A DNA stretch of 64,000 nt from Pseudonocardiales bacterium. GTDB lineage: Bacteria; Actinomycetota; Actinomycetes; Mycobacteriales; Pseudonocardiaceae. The stretch's first letter is position 1. Every line of letters starts with the position of its first letter. Below, one piece after another: positions 29,283 through 38,219 of the stretch. Location of the stretch: assembly GCA_023252195.1 (NCBI GenBank), contig JAHEXI010000002.1, positions 124,001 to 188,000 on the forward strand. Reading direction: 5' to 3'. Under the pieces are notes generated by a model. It was not told where the DNA came from. It worked only from the letters and a program-made list of their open reading frames with translations, and did no database searches. The translations under genes and the position numbers were made by a program.

Positions 29283-32105
29283 ATGCGACCTGTGACGTGC
29301 ACTGTGACGCCCGGGCTGACCTCGCAGGCGCCGGGTAAGCGCCTGGACTCGGTGGCCGACCACGCCGGTGTCGTGTCGGAGGCGCAGCACCTGGCCATGC
29401 GAGCCGACGTCCGCCTGCTGTCGACGCTGCTCGGCGAGACCTTGGTCCGGCAGGGCGGCAAGGAATTGCTCGAACTGGTGGAACAGGTACGGCGGCTGGC
29501 CCGGGCTCCCGAGGCCGAGAGCAGCGCAGAGATCAGGTCGCTGCTGTTTACCCTGGACGTCGGTACGTCCGTTCAGCTCGCCAGAGCGTTCTCGACCTAT
29601 TTCCAGCTCGCCAACGTGGCTGAGCAGCTGCACCGCTCGCGGGAGCAGCAGGCCCAGGTCGGCGGCCAGCATGGACGGCTGCGCGGGATGGTGGAACGGC
29701 TGGCCCGGGAGGTCGACCGGACCGAGGTGGAGGCGGTGCTGGCGCGGATGGAGCTGCGACCGGTGTTCACCGCTCACCCGACCGAGGTGTCCCGCCGCTC
29801 GGTGCAGAGCATCCTGCGCCGGGTGGCCGACGTCCTCGATCAGGACCTGCCCGAGGAGCCGTTACGGCGGCGGCTCGCGCGGATGGTGGACCAGCTGTGG
29901 CAGACAGACGAGATCCGACCCGGTCAGCCGACGGTTCTCGACGAAGCCCGCGCTGTCGCTTACTACCTCGAGCAGCTCGGTGCACACGCTATACCCGACC
30001 TGCTGGACGACCTCGAAACCGAGCTCGCCCGCGCCTCGTTCGTGCTGCCGCCGCAGTCGCGCCCGGTTGTGCTCGGCTGCTGGGTCGGGGGGGACCGCGA
30101 CGGCAACCCCAACGTCTCGCCGCAGGTCACCCTCGACGTCTTGGGGCTCTACGCGGACCGGGCGTTGCAGATCCAACTGACGCTAATCGAACAGCTCATC
30201 GAGGAGCTGAGCGTGTCCACCCGCGTGGTGGGCGTCTCCGAGGACTTGCGACGCAGCCTCGCCCATGACCGGCGCCTGCTGCCCGAGATCTATGACCGCT
30301 ACGTGAGGCTCAACGCCGACGAGCCTTACCGGCTCAAGTGTTCCTTCATCCACGCCCGCCTGACCCGAACCCGGCAGCGGATTCGCGGAGGCATCGGCCA
30401 CCAGCAGGGACGAGATTATCTGGGAGCAGAGGCCTACGTCGCCGACCTGGAGGTGATGGACGCCTCGCTGCGCAGGCATCTCGGGGAACGCATCGCCGAG
30501 GGCACGCTGGCCAGGGCGCTGCGCAGCGCCCGAGCGCTCGGTCTGCACCTCGCGTCCCTCGACGTGCGCGAACACGCCGACAAGCACCACACCGCCCTCG
30601 CGGCCCTCTACGAGGCGCTCGGTGAGCTCGCAGCGCCCTACGCCGAACTCGACCGTGGGGAGCGGGCGGCGCTGCTGTCCCGCGAACTGGCGGGACGGCG
30701 GCCGCTGACCGCCCGTTCGGCTGAGGTGCCACCAGCGGCGGCGGACGTGCTCGCCGTCTTCGACGCGATCCGCTCTGCCCAGCAGACCTTCGGTGAGCCC
30801 GCTGCCAGCACCTACATCGTCTCGATGGCAAAAGGTGTGGACGACGTGCTGGCCGTCGCGGTGCTGGCCCGGGAAGCCGGTCTGGTTGCACTGGCCCTAC
30901 CGGGAGATCCGGCGGCCGGTGGGGCCACCAGCAAGGTGGATCTCGTGCCGCTGTTCGAGACGGCAACCGAGCTGCGCCGCGCCGGAGCGCTGCTCGACGG
31001 AATGCTGCGAGACCCCTCCTACCGTCACCTGGTCCGGGCCCGAGGAGACCTACAGGAGGTGATGCTCGGGTACTCCGACTCCAACAAGGACGCCGGGATC
31101 ACGACTTCCCACTGGGAGATCCATAAGGCGCAGCGTCAGCTGCGCGACACCGCCGCCGCGCACCAGGTCCGGCTGCGACTCTTCCACGGCCGCGGTGGCT
31201 CGGTCGGCCGGGGCGGCGGCCCGGCCGGTGAGGCGGTAGCCGCTTCGCCGTACGGCACGGTCGACGCGACGATGAAAGTGACCGAACAGGGCGAGGTCAT
31301 CTCCGACAGATACTCGTTGAGCGCGCTGGCTCATGACCAGCTTGAGATCCTTCTCACCGCGGTGCTGGAGGCCACCCTGCTGCACCAGACCTCTCGGGTG
31401 CCCTCGGAGACGCTGGGCCGGTGGGACGAGGCGATGGATGTGGTGAGCGGGGCCGCGCAGGCGGCCTATCGCCACTTCGTCGGGCTTCCCGGGCTTAGCG
31501 AGTTCTTCTCCGCTGCCACCCCGGTCGACGAGCTGGGCTGGCTCAATGTCGGCTCCCGACCGATGCGGCGACCGGGCAGCGGGAAGGCCACGCTGGAAGG
31601 GCTGCGGGCGATCCCGTGGGTGTTCGGGTGGACCCAGACCCGGATGCTCGTGCCAGGTTGGTACGGCCTCGGCAGTGGCCTGCGGGCCGCCCGTGCTGCC
31701 GGGCTCGGTCCCGTGCTTGAGGAGATGCAGGACTGGGCGTTCTTCACCAACCTGCTCGGAAACGTCGAGATGATGCTGGTGAAAACCGACCTGCGGATCG
31801 CGGAGTCTTATGTCTCGGCCCTCGTCGAGCCCAGCCTGCAGCCGCTGTTCGACACCATCGTCAGCGAGCACGACTTGACCCAGCGGGAGGTGCTGCGGTT
31901 GACCGGCGGCTCGACGCTGCTGGCCCGGCACCGCCCCCTGCGCCACACCCTGCAGGTGCGGGCCGCCTACCTGGAACCGCTGCACCATCTCCAGGTCTCG
32001 CTGCTGACCCGGCGTCGCGAGGTGGACGAGCCCGACCCGGATCTTCGTCGGGCCCTGCTGCTGACCGTCAACGGGATCGCTGCCGGGATGCGCAACACGG
32101 GATGA
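29283..32105 (+). CDS. ppc: Phosphoenolpyruvate carboxylase
   Basis: This 940-residue enzyme fixes bicarbonate onto PEP to give oxaloacetate. Diagnostic motifs are complete: TAHPTEVSRRS (catalytic His), GGDRDGNPNVS, EVMLGYSDSNKDAG, FHGRGGSVGRGGGPA and the invariant C-terminal MRNTG. ATG 29283 is taken as the start; an in-frame TTG at 29193 would add 30 residues of unusual composition, and neither has a strong ribosome site. This is normally a core housekeeping gene, yet it sits between an IS6 element and a decayed reductase inside the island. Confidence 0.93.
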   Translation: MRPVTCTVTPGLTSQAPGKRLDSVADHAGVVSEAQHLAMRADVRLLSTLLGETLVRQGGKELLELVEQVRRLARAPEAESSAEIRSLLFTLDVGTSVQLARAFSTYFQLANVAEQLHRSREQQAQVGGQHGRLRGMVERLAREVDRTEVEAVLARMELRPVFTAHPTEVSRRSVQSILRRVADVLDQDLPEEPLRRRLARMVDQLWQTDEIRPGQPTVLDEARAVAYYLEQLGAHAIPDLLDDLETELARASFVLPPQSRPVVLGCWVGGDRDGNPNVSPQVTLDVLGLYADRALQIQLTLIEQLIEELSVSTRVVGVSEDLRRSLAHDRRLLPEIYDRYVRLNADEPYRLKCSFIHARLTRTRQRIRGGIGHQQGRDYLGAEAYVADLEVMDASLRRHLGERIAEGTLARALRSARALGLHLASLDVREHADKHHTALAALYEALGELAAPYAELDRGERAALLSRELAGRRPLTARSAEVPPAAADVLAVFDAIRSAQQTFGEPAASTYIVSMAKGVDDVLAVAVLAREAGLVALALPGDPAAGGATSKVDLVPLFETATELRRAGALLDGMLRDPSYRHLVRARGDLQEVMLGYSDSNKDAGITTSHWEIHKAQRQLRDTAAAHQVRLRLFHGRGGSVGRGGGPAGEAVAASPYGTVDATMKVTEQGEVISDRYSLSALAHDQLEILLTAVLEATLLHQTSRVPSETLGRWDEAMDVVSGAAQAAYRHFVGLPGLSEFFSAATPVDELGWLNVGSRPMRRPGSGKATLEGLRAIPWVFGWTQTRMLVPGWYGLGSGLRAARAAGLGPVLEEMQDWAFFTNLLGNVEMMLVKTDLRIAESYVSALVEPSLQPLFDTIVSEHDLTQREVLRLTGGSTLLARHRPLRHTLQVRAAYLEPLHHLQVSLLTRRREVDEPDPDLRRALLLTVNGIAAGMRNTG

Positions 32106-32162
32106 GCAGTAACCGGCAGACAACGGCACGGCAATGCGGCAGGCGCACGGTAAGAGCTGTCG

Positions 32163-33417
32163 ATGGCGCCCCACTCTGCGCACTGCCCGTACTGCTCGCT
32201 GCAGTGCGGCATCACCCTGCGGGTCGCTCCCGACCGGGTCCACCTGGAACCCCAGCAGGATTCCTACCAACCGAGGTGGACTATGAAGCAGGGGTTGGAA
32301 CGCAGCCGAGTTGCTCGACCACCCGCAGCGGCTGACCGAGCCCCTGGTCCGTGACCGGCGCGACGGATCCCTGAACCCCACCACCTGGGACGACGCGCTG
32401 GACCGGGTCACCCGTGCGGTGCACCGCACCCAGCAGCACTACGGTCCGGACGCCGTGGGCTGCTTCGGCGGCGGTGGGCTGACCAACGAGAAGGCCTACC
32501 AGCTCGGCAAGTTCGCCCGGGTCGCCCTGGGCACCTCCCAGATCGACTACAACGGCCGGTTTTGCATGTCTTCAGCCGCCGCGGCGACGACCCGCGCGTT
32601 CGGCATCGATCGGGGCCGCCGTTCCCGCTGGCTGACAACGCCGCGGCCGACGTCGTCCTGCTGGTCGGCTCCAACCCGGCCGACACCATGCCGCTGGCGA
32701 TGCAGTGGTTCGACGAGGGTCGCAGTCGCGGCGCGACGCATCTCACCATCGACCCCCGGCGTTCCCCCACCGCTCGCGGCTCGAAACTGCACCTGCAACC
32801 CGTGCCTGGCACCGACCTGGCGCTGGCCAACGGGCTGCTGCACCTGGTGATTCGGCACGGCCCACATCGACACCGACTACATCGCCGAACGAACCTGCGG
32901 CTTCGAGCGGGTCCGCCGGGTGGTGCGCTCGTACTGGCCGGATCGGGTGGAGCGGATCACCGGCGTTCCGGCCACCCAACTGGATGAGGCCGCGCGGCTA
33001 GTCGGCGAGGCATCGACGGCCATGCTTCTCACCGCCAGGGGAGCTGAGCAGCACAGCAACGGCCCCGACACCACGCTGGCGTTCATCAACCTGGTGGTGG
33101 CCCTGGGCCTGCCCGGACGGCCCGGCTCCGGGTTCGCAACCCTGACCGGGCAAGGCAACGGGTAGGGGGTCGAGAGCACGGGCAGAAAGCCGACCAGCTA
33201 CCCGGCTACCGTCGCCTCGCCACTGCTGCGCCGCAAGGCGCTGGAGCCGCCATCCGGGATCCCCTCCAACCTGCAGATCCTGCGCGCACCGGCGGAGCGG
33301 CTGGGCTGTCGGGTCAGGTTCAAGGACCGGCCGCGTGAGGTGTTCGATGAGCTGCGGGCAGCCAGCGCGGGCGGCCTGGCGGATTACGCGGGCATCGCCT
33401 ACGACCCAGTCCCCTGA
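32163..33417 (+). pseudogene. Molybdopterin oxidoreductase (assimilatory nitrate reductase-like), fragmented
   Basis: It begins with the [4Fe-4S] motif CPYCSLQCG and continues in shifted frames through LLDHPQRLTEPLVRD, WDDALDRVTRAVHRTQQHYG, CFGGGGLTNEKAYQLGKFAR, VVLLVGSNPADTMPLAMQW, TGVPATQLDEAARLVGEA and GLPGRPGSGFATLTGQGNG-stop. A last piece (DRPREVFDELRAASAGG) ends near 33417. At least three frameshifts, a stop and a deletion of the catalytic C-terminal half are visible. The closest functional idea is NasA/NarB-type nitrate reductase, but formate dehydrogenase relatives are not excluded. Confidence 0.8.
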
Positions 33418-33441
33418 AAGTCGCGGACCAGAGGAGATCGC

Positions 33442-33788
33442 ATGCACACCACGTCGCGGTTCTTGCAGGGCATCTACCCCTTCGAAGGGCACGGCCTGAG
33501 CAAGCCCGTCCCGATTGATCCCGCCCTGACCTACACCGTTCCCCCGGGCGTGACCAGCCAGGCCCTCTACTTCCGCGGCGGGAACAGCACCGAGGAGATG
33601 ATCGCGATTGTGCTCGCGCGGGACGGCCAACCGATGCGCTATTTCCCGATCGCGCTAGGGACGGCACCCACGTGCCGCTGCGCGTGGTGGAGGACCTGAT
33701 CAGCAACAACCAGATCGAGTTACACGTCGCCGCGCCCGAGGGCTGCACCGGGACGGTTGTCGTCGATCTCGGCCTGGTGAAGGTGTGA
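33442..33788 (+). pseudogene. Small protein following the oxidoreductase, frameshifted
   Basis: The N-terminal frame reads MHTTSRFLQGIYPFEGHGLS and TYTVPPGVTSQALYFRGGNS. At about 33650 one base is missing, and the protein resumes as THVPLRVVEDLISNNQIELH and GCTGTVVVDLGLVKV in another frame, about 115 residues in total. Homologues I recall sit next to actinobacterial molybdopterin oxidoreductases, which fits its position, but no function is known to me. Start ATG 33442 is preceded by GGAGATCGC. Confidence 0.55.
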
Positions 33789-33882
33789 ACACCATGCAGG
33801 AGTTAGTGGCGGTGGGCAACGGCGGCGAGATAGCTAGCTGCAGGTAAAGTAGCGGTAACAACAATCGCCTAGCGTCACGCCC

Positions 33883-36426
33883 ATGGGCGACTCAATATCG
33901 CGGATCGGGGTCGAGGAGGAGTTCCACCTCGTCGATCTGCAGACCAGGAGAGCGGCGCCGGCGGTCGACGCCATGCTCGCCCAGTTGGACGGCGCTTCGT
34001 TCGCACCGGAGCTGCAGCGCTCGCTGGTCGAGGCCAACACGTTGCCCTGCGAGAGCCTCGACGAGCTGCGCGCCGAACTCTGCCGGCTGCGCCGCCGGTT
34101 GAACGAGGTCGCCGATCCCCTGGGGCTGGGTGTGGTGGCAGCCGGGACGGTTCCGCTGGTCACTCTGCTCGGCACGGACATCTCGGCGGGCGCGCGCTTC
34201 GAGCGAATGCAGCACGAGTACCAGCTCCTGGTTCGGGAGCAGCATATCTGCGGAGCCCAGGTGCACGTCGACGTGCCCGATCGGGACATCGCGGTCGCCG
34301 TCGTGCAGCACGTGGCGCTGCACCTACCAACCTTTCTGGCACTGTCGGCCAGCTCGCCGTACTGGCGGGGAGTTGACAGCGGTTACGCCAGCTACCGCTG
34401 CATGGTGTGGCAGCGCTGGCCGACCGCCGGCCCGCCAGGACCGATGCGTACCGCGGCCGACTACGACACCATGGTGGCCGACCTGGTCGCGTCGGGAACG
34501 ATCAGCGACCCCGGCATGGTCTATTTCGACATCCGCCCGTCAGCGCACCTGCCCACGGTCGAGCTGCGGATCTGCGATGCCTGCCCCGCGGTGGACGACG
34601 TCGTGCTCATCGCCGGTCTGTTCCGGGCGCTGGTGCAACGGGCCCGCGGCTGGGTCTCGGAGGGTAAGCCATTCCCGCAGACCCGGCACGAGTTGCTGCG
34701 CGCCGCGACCTGGCGAGCGGCCCGCTCCGGGCTGGAAGGTGACCTCATCGATCTTGCCAACCCGTCTGGACCGGCCCTGGTGCCGCCGTCGGTGCTCGTC
34801 GAACGGCTGGTCAGTGACTTGCGGCCGGAGCTCGATGAATTAGGCGACTGGAAGCAGGTGTTCGAGCTATCCCAGCGGGCTCTTGCATTGGGCAGTTCCT
34901 CCGCACGCCAGCGCCGCAGGTTCGGCCGGCGCGGCGAGCTCACCGACGTGGTCGACGGCCTACTAGCGCGAACCCGCGGCGAGGCGCCGCACCATGACCC
35001 TCCGACCGCGGTGCCGGCGACACCGGCCCTACTCGACGGCTACCGCGTCGCTGGCTACGACGAGGCGGTGGGCGCCGACGGCCGAGTCCTGCCGCACTAC
35101 GGCTGGATGTTCCGGACGCTCGACCGGCTGGGAGCTCACGGAATGACGGCGGCGATGTCGGCGCTGCGAACCGAGCAGCAGGCCCGGCAGGTGACGTTCC
35201 AGGTGGCCGATGACGATCCGGACCGGCTGTTCCCCCTGGACCTGGTGCCTCGCATCGTCACAGCCGAGGAATGGGCGACGCTGACACCTGGGCTGGTCCA
35301 ACGGGTTCGCGCGCTGGAGGCGTTCCTGCAGGATGTCTACGGCCGGCAGGAGGCCATCCGGGATGGCGTGCTGCCGGCGTCGGTGGTCACCGGCTCGCCC
35401 GGCTGGAGTCGCTTCGGAGCGCAACACGGGCACCGCACGGTGCGAGCCGCTGTTGGCGGGATCGATCTGGTTCGGGACAGCACCAAGGGCTGGCTCGTCC
35501 TCGAGGACAACCTACGGGTGCCCTCTGGCATCGGCTACGCGATGACCATCCGGCGGCTGGTGCGCAGCGTACTGCCCGATCTGGAGCCGCCCGCCGGCGT
35601 GGTGCCGCTGGAAGGTGTACCCGAACTGCTGCGCAAGACGTTGCTGACTGCGGTTCCCGATGGGGACAGCGACGAAGGGGTCGCGCTGCTCAGCGCCGGC
35701 CCCGTCGACGCCGCGTTCTATGAGCATCGGGTGCTGGCAGAGCAGATGGACCTCCCGCTGGTCACTCCCGGGGAACTCACGGTCACCGACAGTGGAGTGT
35801 ACGCCCACGGTCAGCGCCTCAGTGTGCTCTACCGGCGGCTCGACGAGCAGACCCTGCTCGACGCGACCGGGGCTGACGGCCGGCCAGTCGGGCAGGCGAT
35901 CTGCACGGCCGTGGCTGATGGTCGGGTGAACCTGCTCAACCCACTCGGCAACGGCGTGGCCGACGACAAACGGGTGTATTCCTACGTGCCAGACATGATC
36001 ACCTACTACCTGGGCGAGCAGGTGCTGCTCGGCAACGTGCCCACCTACCCGTGCGCCGAGCCGCATCACCTCACCCAGGTGCTCGACCGGCTCGGTGAGC
36101 TGGTGCTCAAGCCGGTGGACGGCTACGGCGGTCACGGCGTGGTGATTGGGCCGCATGCCGACCGATCTGAACTGGCCGAGCTCGCCGCCGCCGTCATGGC
36201 GCACCCCGAGGATTGGGTCGCCCAGGATCTGGTGTCGCTGTCCACCCACCCCACCTTCGCCGGCACCCGGCTGGAGCCTCGGGCGGTCGACCTGCGGGCA
36301 TTCGTCCTGCTCGGCGACCGCGCCGAGGTGGCACCTGCCGCACTGACGAGGGTCGCGTCCAACGGCAGCATGATTGTCAACTCCTCGCGCGGTGGAGGCG
36401 CGAAGGACACCTGGATTTTGCGTTGA
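33883..36426 (+). CDS. GCS2 carboxylate-amine ligase fused to circularly permuted ATP-grasp ligase
   Basis: This 847-residue fusion has a GCS2/YbdK domain (about 1-370; GVEEEFHLVD at 7-16, QVHVDVPDRDIAV, SAHLPTVELRICD). A circularly permuted type-2 ATP-grasp domain follows (about 385-847; LVLEDNLRVPSGIGYAMT, RVYSYVPDMITYYLGEQ, VLKPVDGYGGHGVVIGP, ending in VNSSRGGGAKDTWIL). Each domain type ligates a carboxylate to an amine using ATP, so one chain may make two successive peptide or isopeptide bonds. It is followed at 13 bp by an amidotransferase and then an S9 peptidase, suggesting a non-ribosomal small-peptide pathway. The product is unknown. Confidence 0.88.
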   Translation: MGDSISRIGVEEEFHLVDLQTRRAAPAVDAMLAQLDGASFAPELQRSLVEANTLPCESLDELRAELCRLRRRLNEVADPLGLGVVAAGTVPLVTLLGTDISAGARFERMQHEYQLLVREQHICGAQVHVDVPDRDIAVAVVQHVALHLPTFLALSASSPYWRGVDSGYASYRCMVWQRWPTAGPPGPMRTAADYDTMVADLVASGTISDPGMVYFDIRPSAHLPTVELRICDACPAVDDVVLIAGLFRALVQRARGWVSEGKPFPQTRHELLRAATWRAARSGLEGDLIDLANPSGPALVPPSVLVERLVSDLRPELDELGDWKQVFELSQRALALGSSSARQRRRFGRRGELTDVVDGLLARTRGEAPHHDPPTAVPATPALLDGYRVAGYDEAVGADGRVLPHYGWMFRTLDRLGAHGMTAAMSALRTEQQARQVTFQVADDDPDRLFPLDLVPRIVTAEEWATLTPGLVQRVRALEAFLQDVYGRQEAIRDGVLPASVVTGSPGWSRFGAQHGHRTVRAAVGGIDLVRDSTKGWLVLEDNLRVPSGIGYAMTIRRLVRSVLPDLEPPAGVVPLEGVPELLRKTLLTAVPDGDSDEGVALLSAGPVDAAFYEHRVLAEQMDLPLVTPGELTVTDSGVYAHGQRLSVLYRRLDEQTLLDATGADGRPVGQAICTAVADGRVNLLNPLGNGVADDKRVYSYVPDMITYYLGEQVLLGNVPTYPCAEPHHLTQVLDRLGELVLKPVDGYGGHGVVIGPHADRSELAELAAAVMAHPEDWVAQDLVSLSTHPTFAGTRLEPRAVDLRAFVLLGDRAEVAPAALTRVASNGSMIVNSSRGGGAKDTWILR

Positions 36427-36439
36427 GAGGAGCTTGCTG

Positions 36440-38215
36440 ATGTGCGGCATCGCGGGCGAGATCAGATTCGACGACAAACCGGCCGACATCGACGCGGTCA
36501 GCTCCATGACCGCCGCGCTGCACCGTCGGGGTCCGGACGGCTGGGGCATCCACGCCGGCGCCGCCGCTGCACTCGGCCACCGCCGGTTGAAGATCATCGA
36601 CCTGTCGGAGCGGGCCGCCCAACCCATGGTCGATCCTGAGCTCGGGCTGACCGTGGTGTTCAACGGCTGCATCTACAACTACCGTGAGCTGCGCGGTGAG
36701 CTCGCCGCTGCCGGCTACCGGTTCTTCTCCGACTCCGACAGCGAGGTGCTACTCAAGGCCTACCACCGGTGGGGCACCAGGTGCGTCGACCACTTCCTGG
36801 GCATGTTCGCCTTCGCCGTGCTCGAGCGCGACAGCGGGCGGCTGGTGCTCGGCCGGGACCGGCTCGGGATCAAACCGCTGTACCTCTCGCAGACTCCCGG
36901 CCGGTTGCGGTTCGCCTCCACGCTGCCGGCGCTGCTCGCCGCCGGCGACGTGAATACCGCGATCGATCCGGTGGGCCTGCACCACTACCTGAGCTTCCAC
37001 TCCGTCGTGCCGGCTCCGCGCACGATCCTGGCCGGAGTGCAGAAGTTGCCACCCGCCACGGTGCGCACCGTGCATCCGGATGGCCGCCGCGAGGACCGAG
37101 CGTACTGGCAGCCGGCCTTCTCTCGAGGCGCCCTGGGCCTGGACGTCACCGACTGGCCGAGAGCTGTGCTCGATACGTTGCGTTTGGCGGTGCAGCGGCG
37201 AATGGTCGCCGACGTCCCGGTGGGCGTGTTGCTCTCCGGCGGTATCGACTCGAGCCTGGTGGTAGCGCTGCTGGCCGAAGACGGTCACCAGCGGCTGCGC
37301 ACGTTCAGCGTGGGGTTCGAGGCCGCCGGCGGGGAGTCCGGCGACGAGTTCGTCTACTCCGATCAGGTTTCAGCACACTTCGACACCGATCATCAAAAGA
37401 TCATGATCAGCTCGGATCGGCTGCTGCCTGCGGTGGACGCTGCCATCGGTGCCATGAGTGAACCGATGGTCAGTCACGACTGTGTCGCGTTCTTTCTGCT
37501 CTCCGAGGAGGTCACCCGCTCGGTCACAGTGGTGCAGTCCGGGCAGGGCGCGGATGAGATTTTCGCCGGCTACGACTGGTATCCACCGCTTGCCGGGATA
37601 CCGCGGGGCCGGGCCGCGGCAGCCTACGCGAAGGTCTTCGTCGACCGCCCGCACGCCGAGTTGACCGACCTACTCGAACCGGAATGGCTGGCCGACGCCG
37701 ATCAGAGCCGGGCATTCCTCGACACGCACTTCGATGTGCCCGGCGCCGACACGGCCCTGGACGCGGCGTTGCGGTTGGACACCACGGTCATGCTGGTTGA
37801 CGACCCGGTCAAGAGGGTGGACAACATGACGATGGCGTGGGGTTTGGAGGCGCGGGTACCGTTCCTGGACCACGAGCTGGTCGAACTCGCCGCCGCCTGC
37901 CCGCCCGAGCTGAAGCTCGCCGCGGGCGGGAAGGGCGTGCTCAAAACGGCCAGCCGCGGCGTGATCCCGGACGAGATCATCGACCGGCCCAAGGGTTACT
38001 TCCCGGTCCCGGCGATCCGTCACCTGTCCGGTTCCTTTCTCGACCGGGTACGCGACGCTGTCACCGATCCGGTGGCCAAGGATCGTGGACTCTTCCGCCC
38101 GGACTGGTTGCAGAGCATGCTTGCCGATCCGAACACCGATCGCACCACGCTAGGATCCAACGCCTTGTGGCAGGTCGCTCTGCTGGAGATGTGGTTGCAG
38201 GACAGGGGGATCTAG
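36440..38215 (+). CDS. Asparagine-synthase-like amidotransferase (N-acetylglutaminylglutamine amidotransferase type)
   Basis: This 591-residue protein has an N-terminal class II glutaminase domain whose nucleophile is C2 (MCGIAG). A C-terminal PP-loop ATPase domain carries LLSGGIDSS (264-272) and the downstream VKRVDNMTMAWGLEARVPFLDHE motif. It should adenylate a carboxylate and amidate it with glutamine-derived ammonia. Sequence style and length fit the AsnO branch that amidates the dipeptide osmolyte NAGGN rather than plain asparagine synthetase. GAGAGGAG precedes ATG 36440. It lies in one operon with the upstream fusion ligase. Confidence 0.87.
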   Translation: MCGIAGEIRFDDKPADIDAVSSMTAALHRRGPDGWGIHAGAAAALGHRRLKIIDLSERAAQPMVDPELGLTVVFNGCIYNYRELRGELAAAGYRFFSDSDSEVLLKAYHRWGTRCVDHFLGMFAFAVLERDSGRLVLGRDRLGIKPLYLSQTPGRLRFASTLPALLAAGDVNTAIDPVGLHHYLSFHSVVPAPRTILAGVQKLPPATVRTVHPDGRREDRAYWQPAFSRGALGLDVTDWPRAVLDTLRLAVQRRMVADVPVGVLLSGGIDSSLVVALLAEDGHQRLRTFSVGFEAAGGESGDEFVYSDQVSAHFDTDHQKIMISSDRLLPAVDAAIGAMSEPMVSHDCVAFFLLSEEVTRSVTVVQSGQGADEIFAGYDWYPPLAGIPRGRAAAAYAKVFVDRPHAELTDLLEPEWLADADQSRAFLDTHFDVPGADTALDAALRLDTTVMLVDDPVKRVDNMTMAWGLEARVPFLDHELVELAAACPPELKLAAGGKGVLKTASRGVIPDEIIDRPKGYFPVPAIRHLSGSFLDRVRDAVTDPVAKDRGLFRPDWLQSMLADPNTDRTTLGSNALWQVALLEMWLQDRGI

Positions 38216-38219
38216 TTAA

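Noticed and set aside
31050-32429. 459-codon minus-strand frame
   Set aside because: It is antisense to ppc; composition is that of a shadow frame.
35512-36672. 386-codon minus-strand frame
   Set aside because: Antisense to the GCS2/ATP-grasp fusion and amidotransferase, both with strong catalytic motifs.
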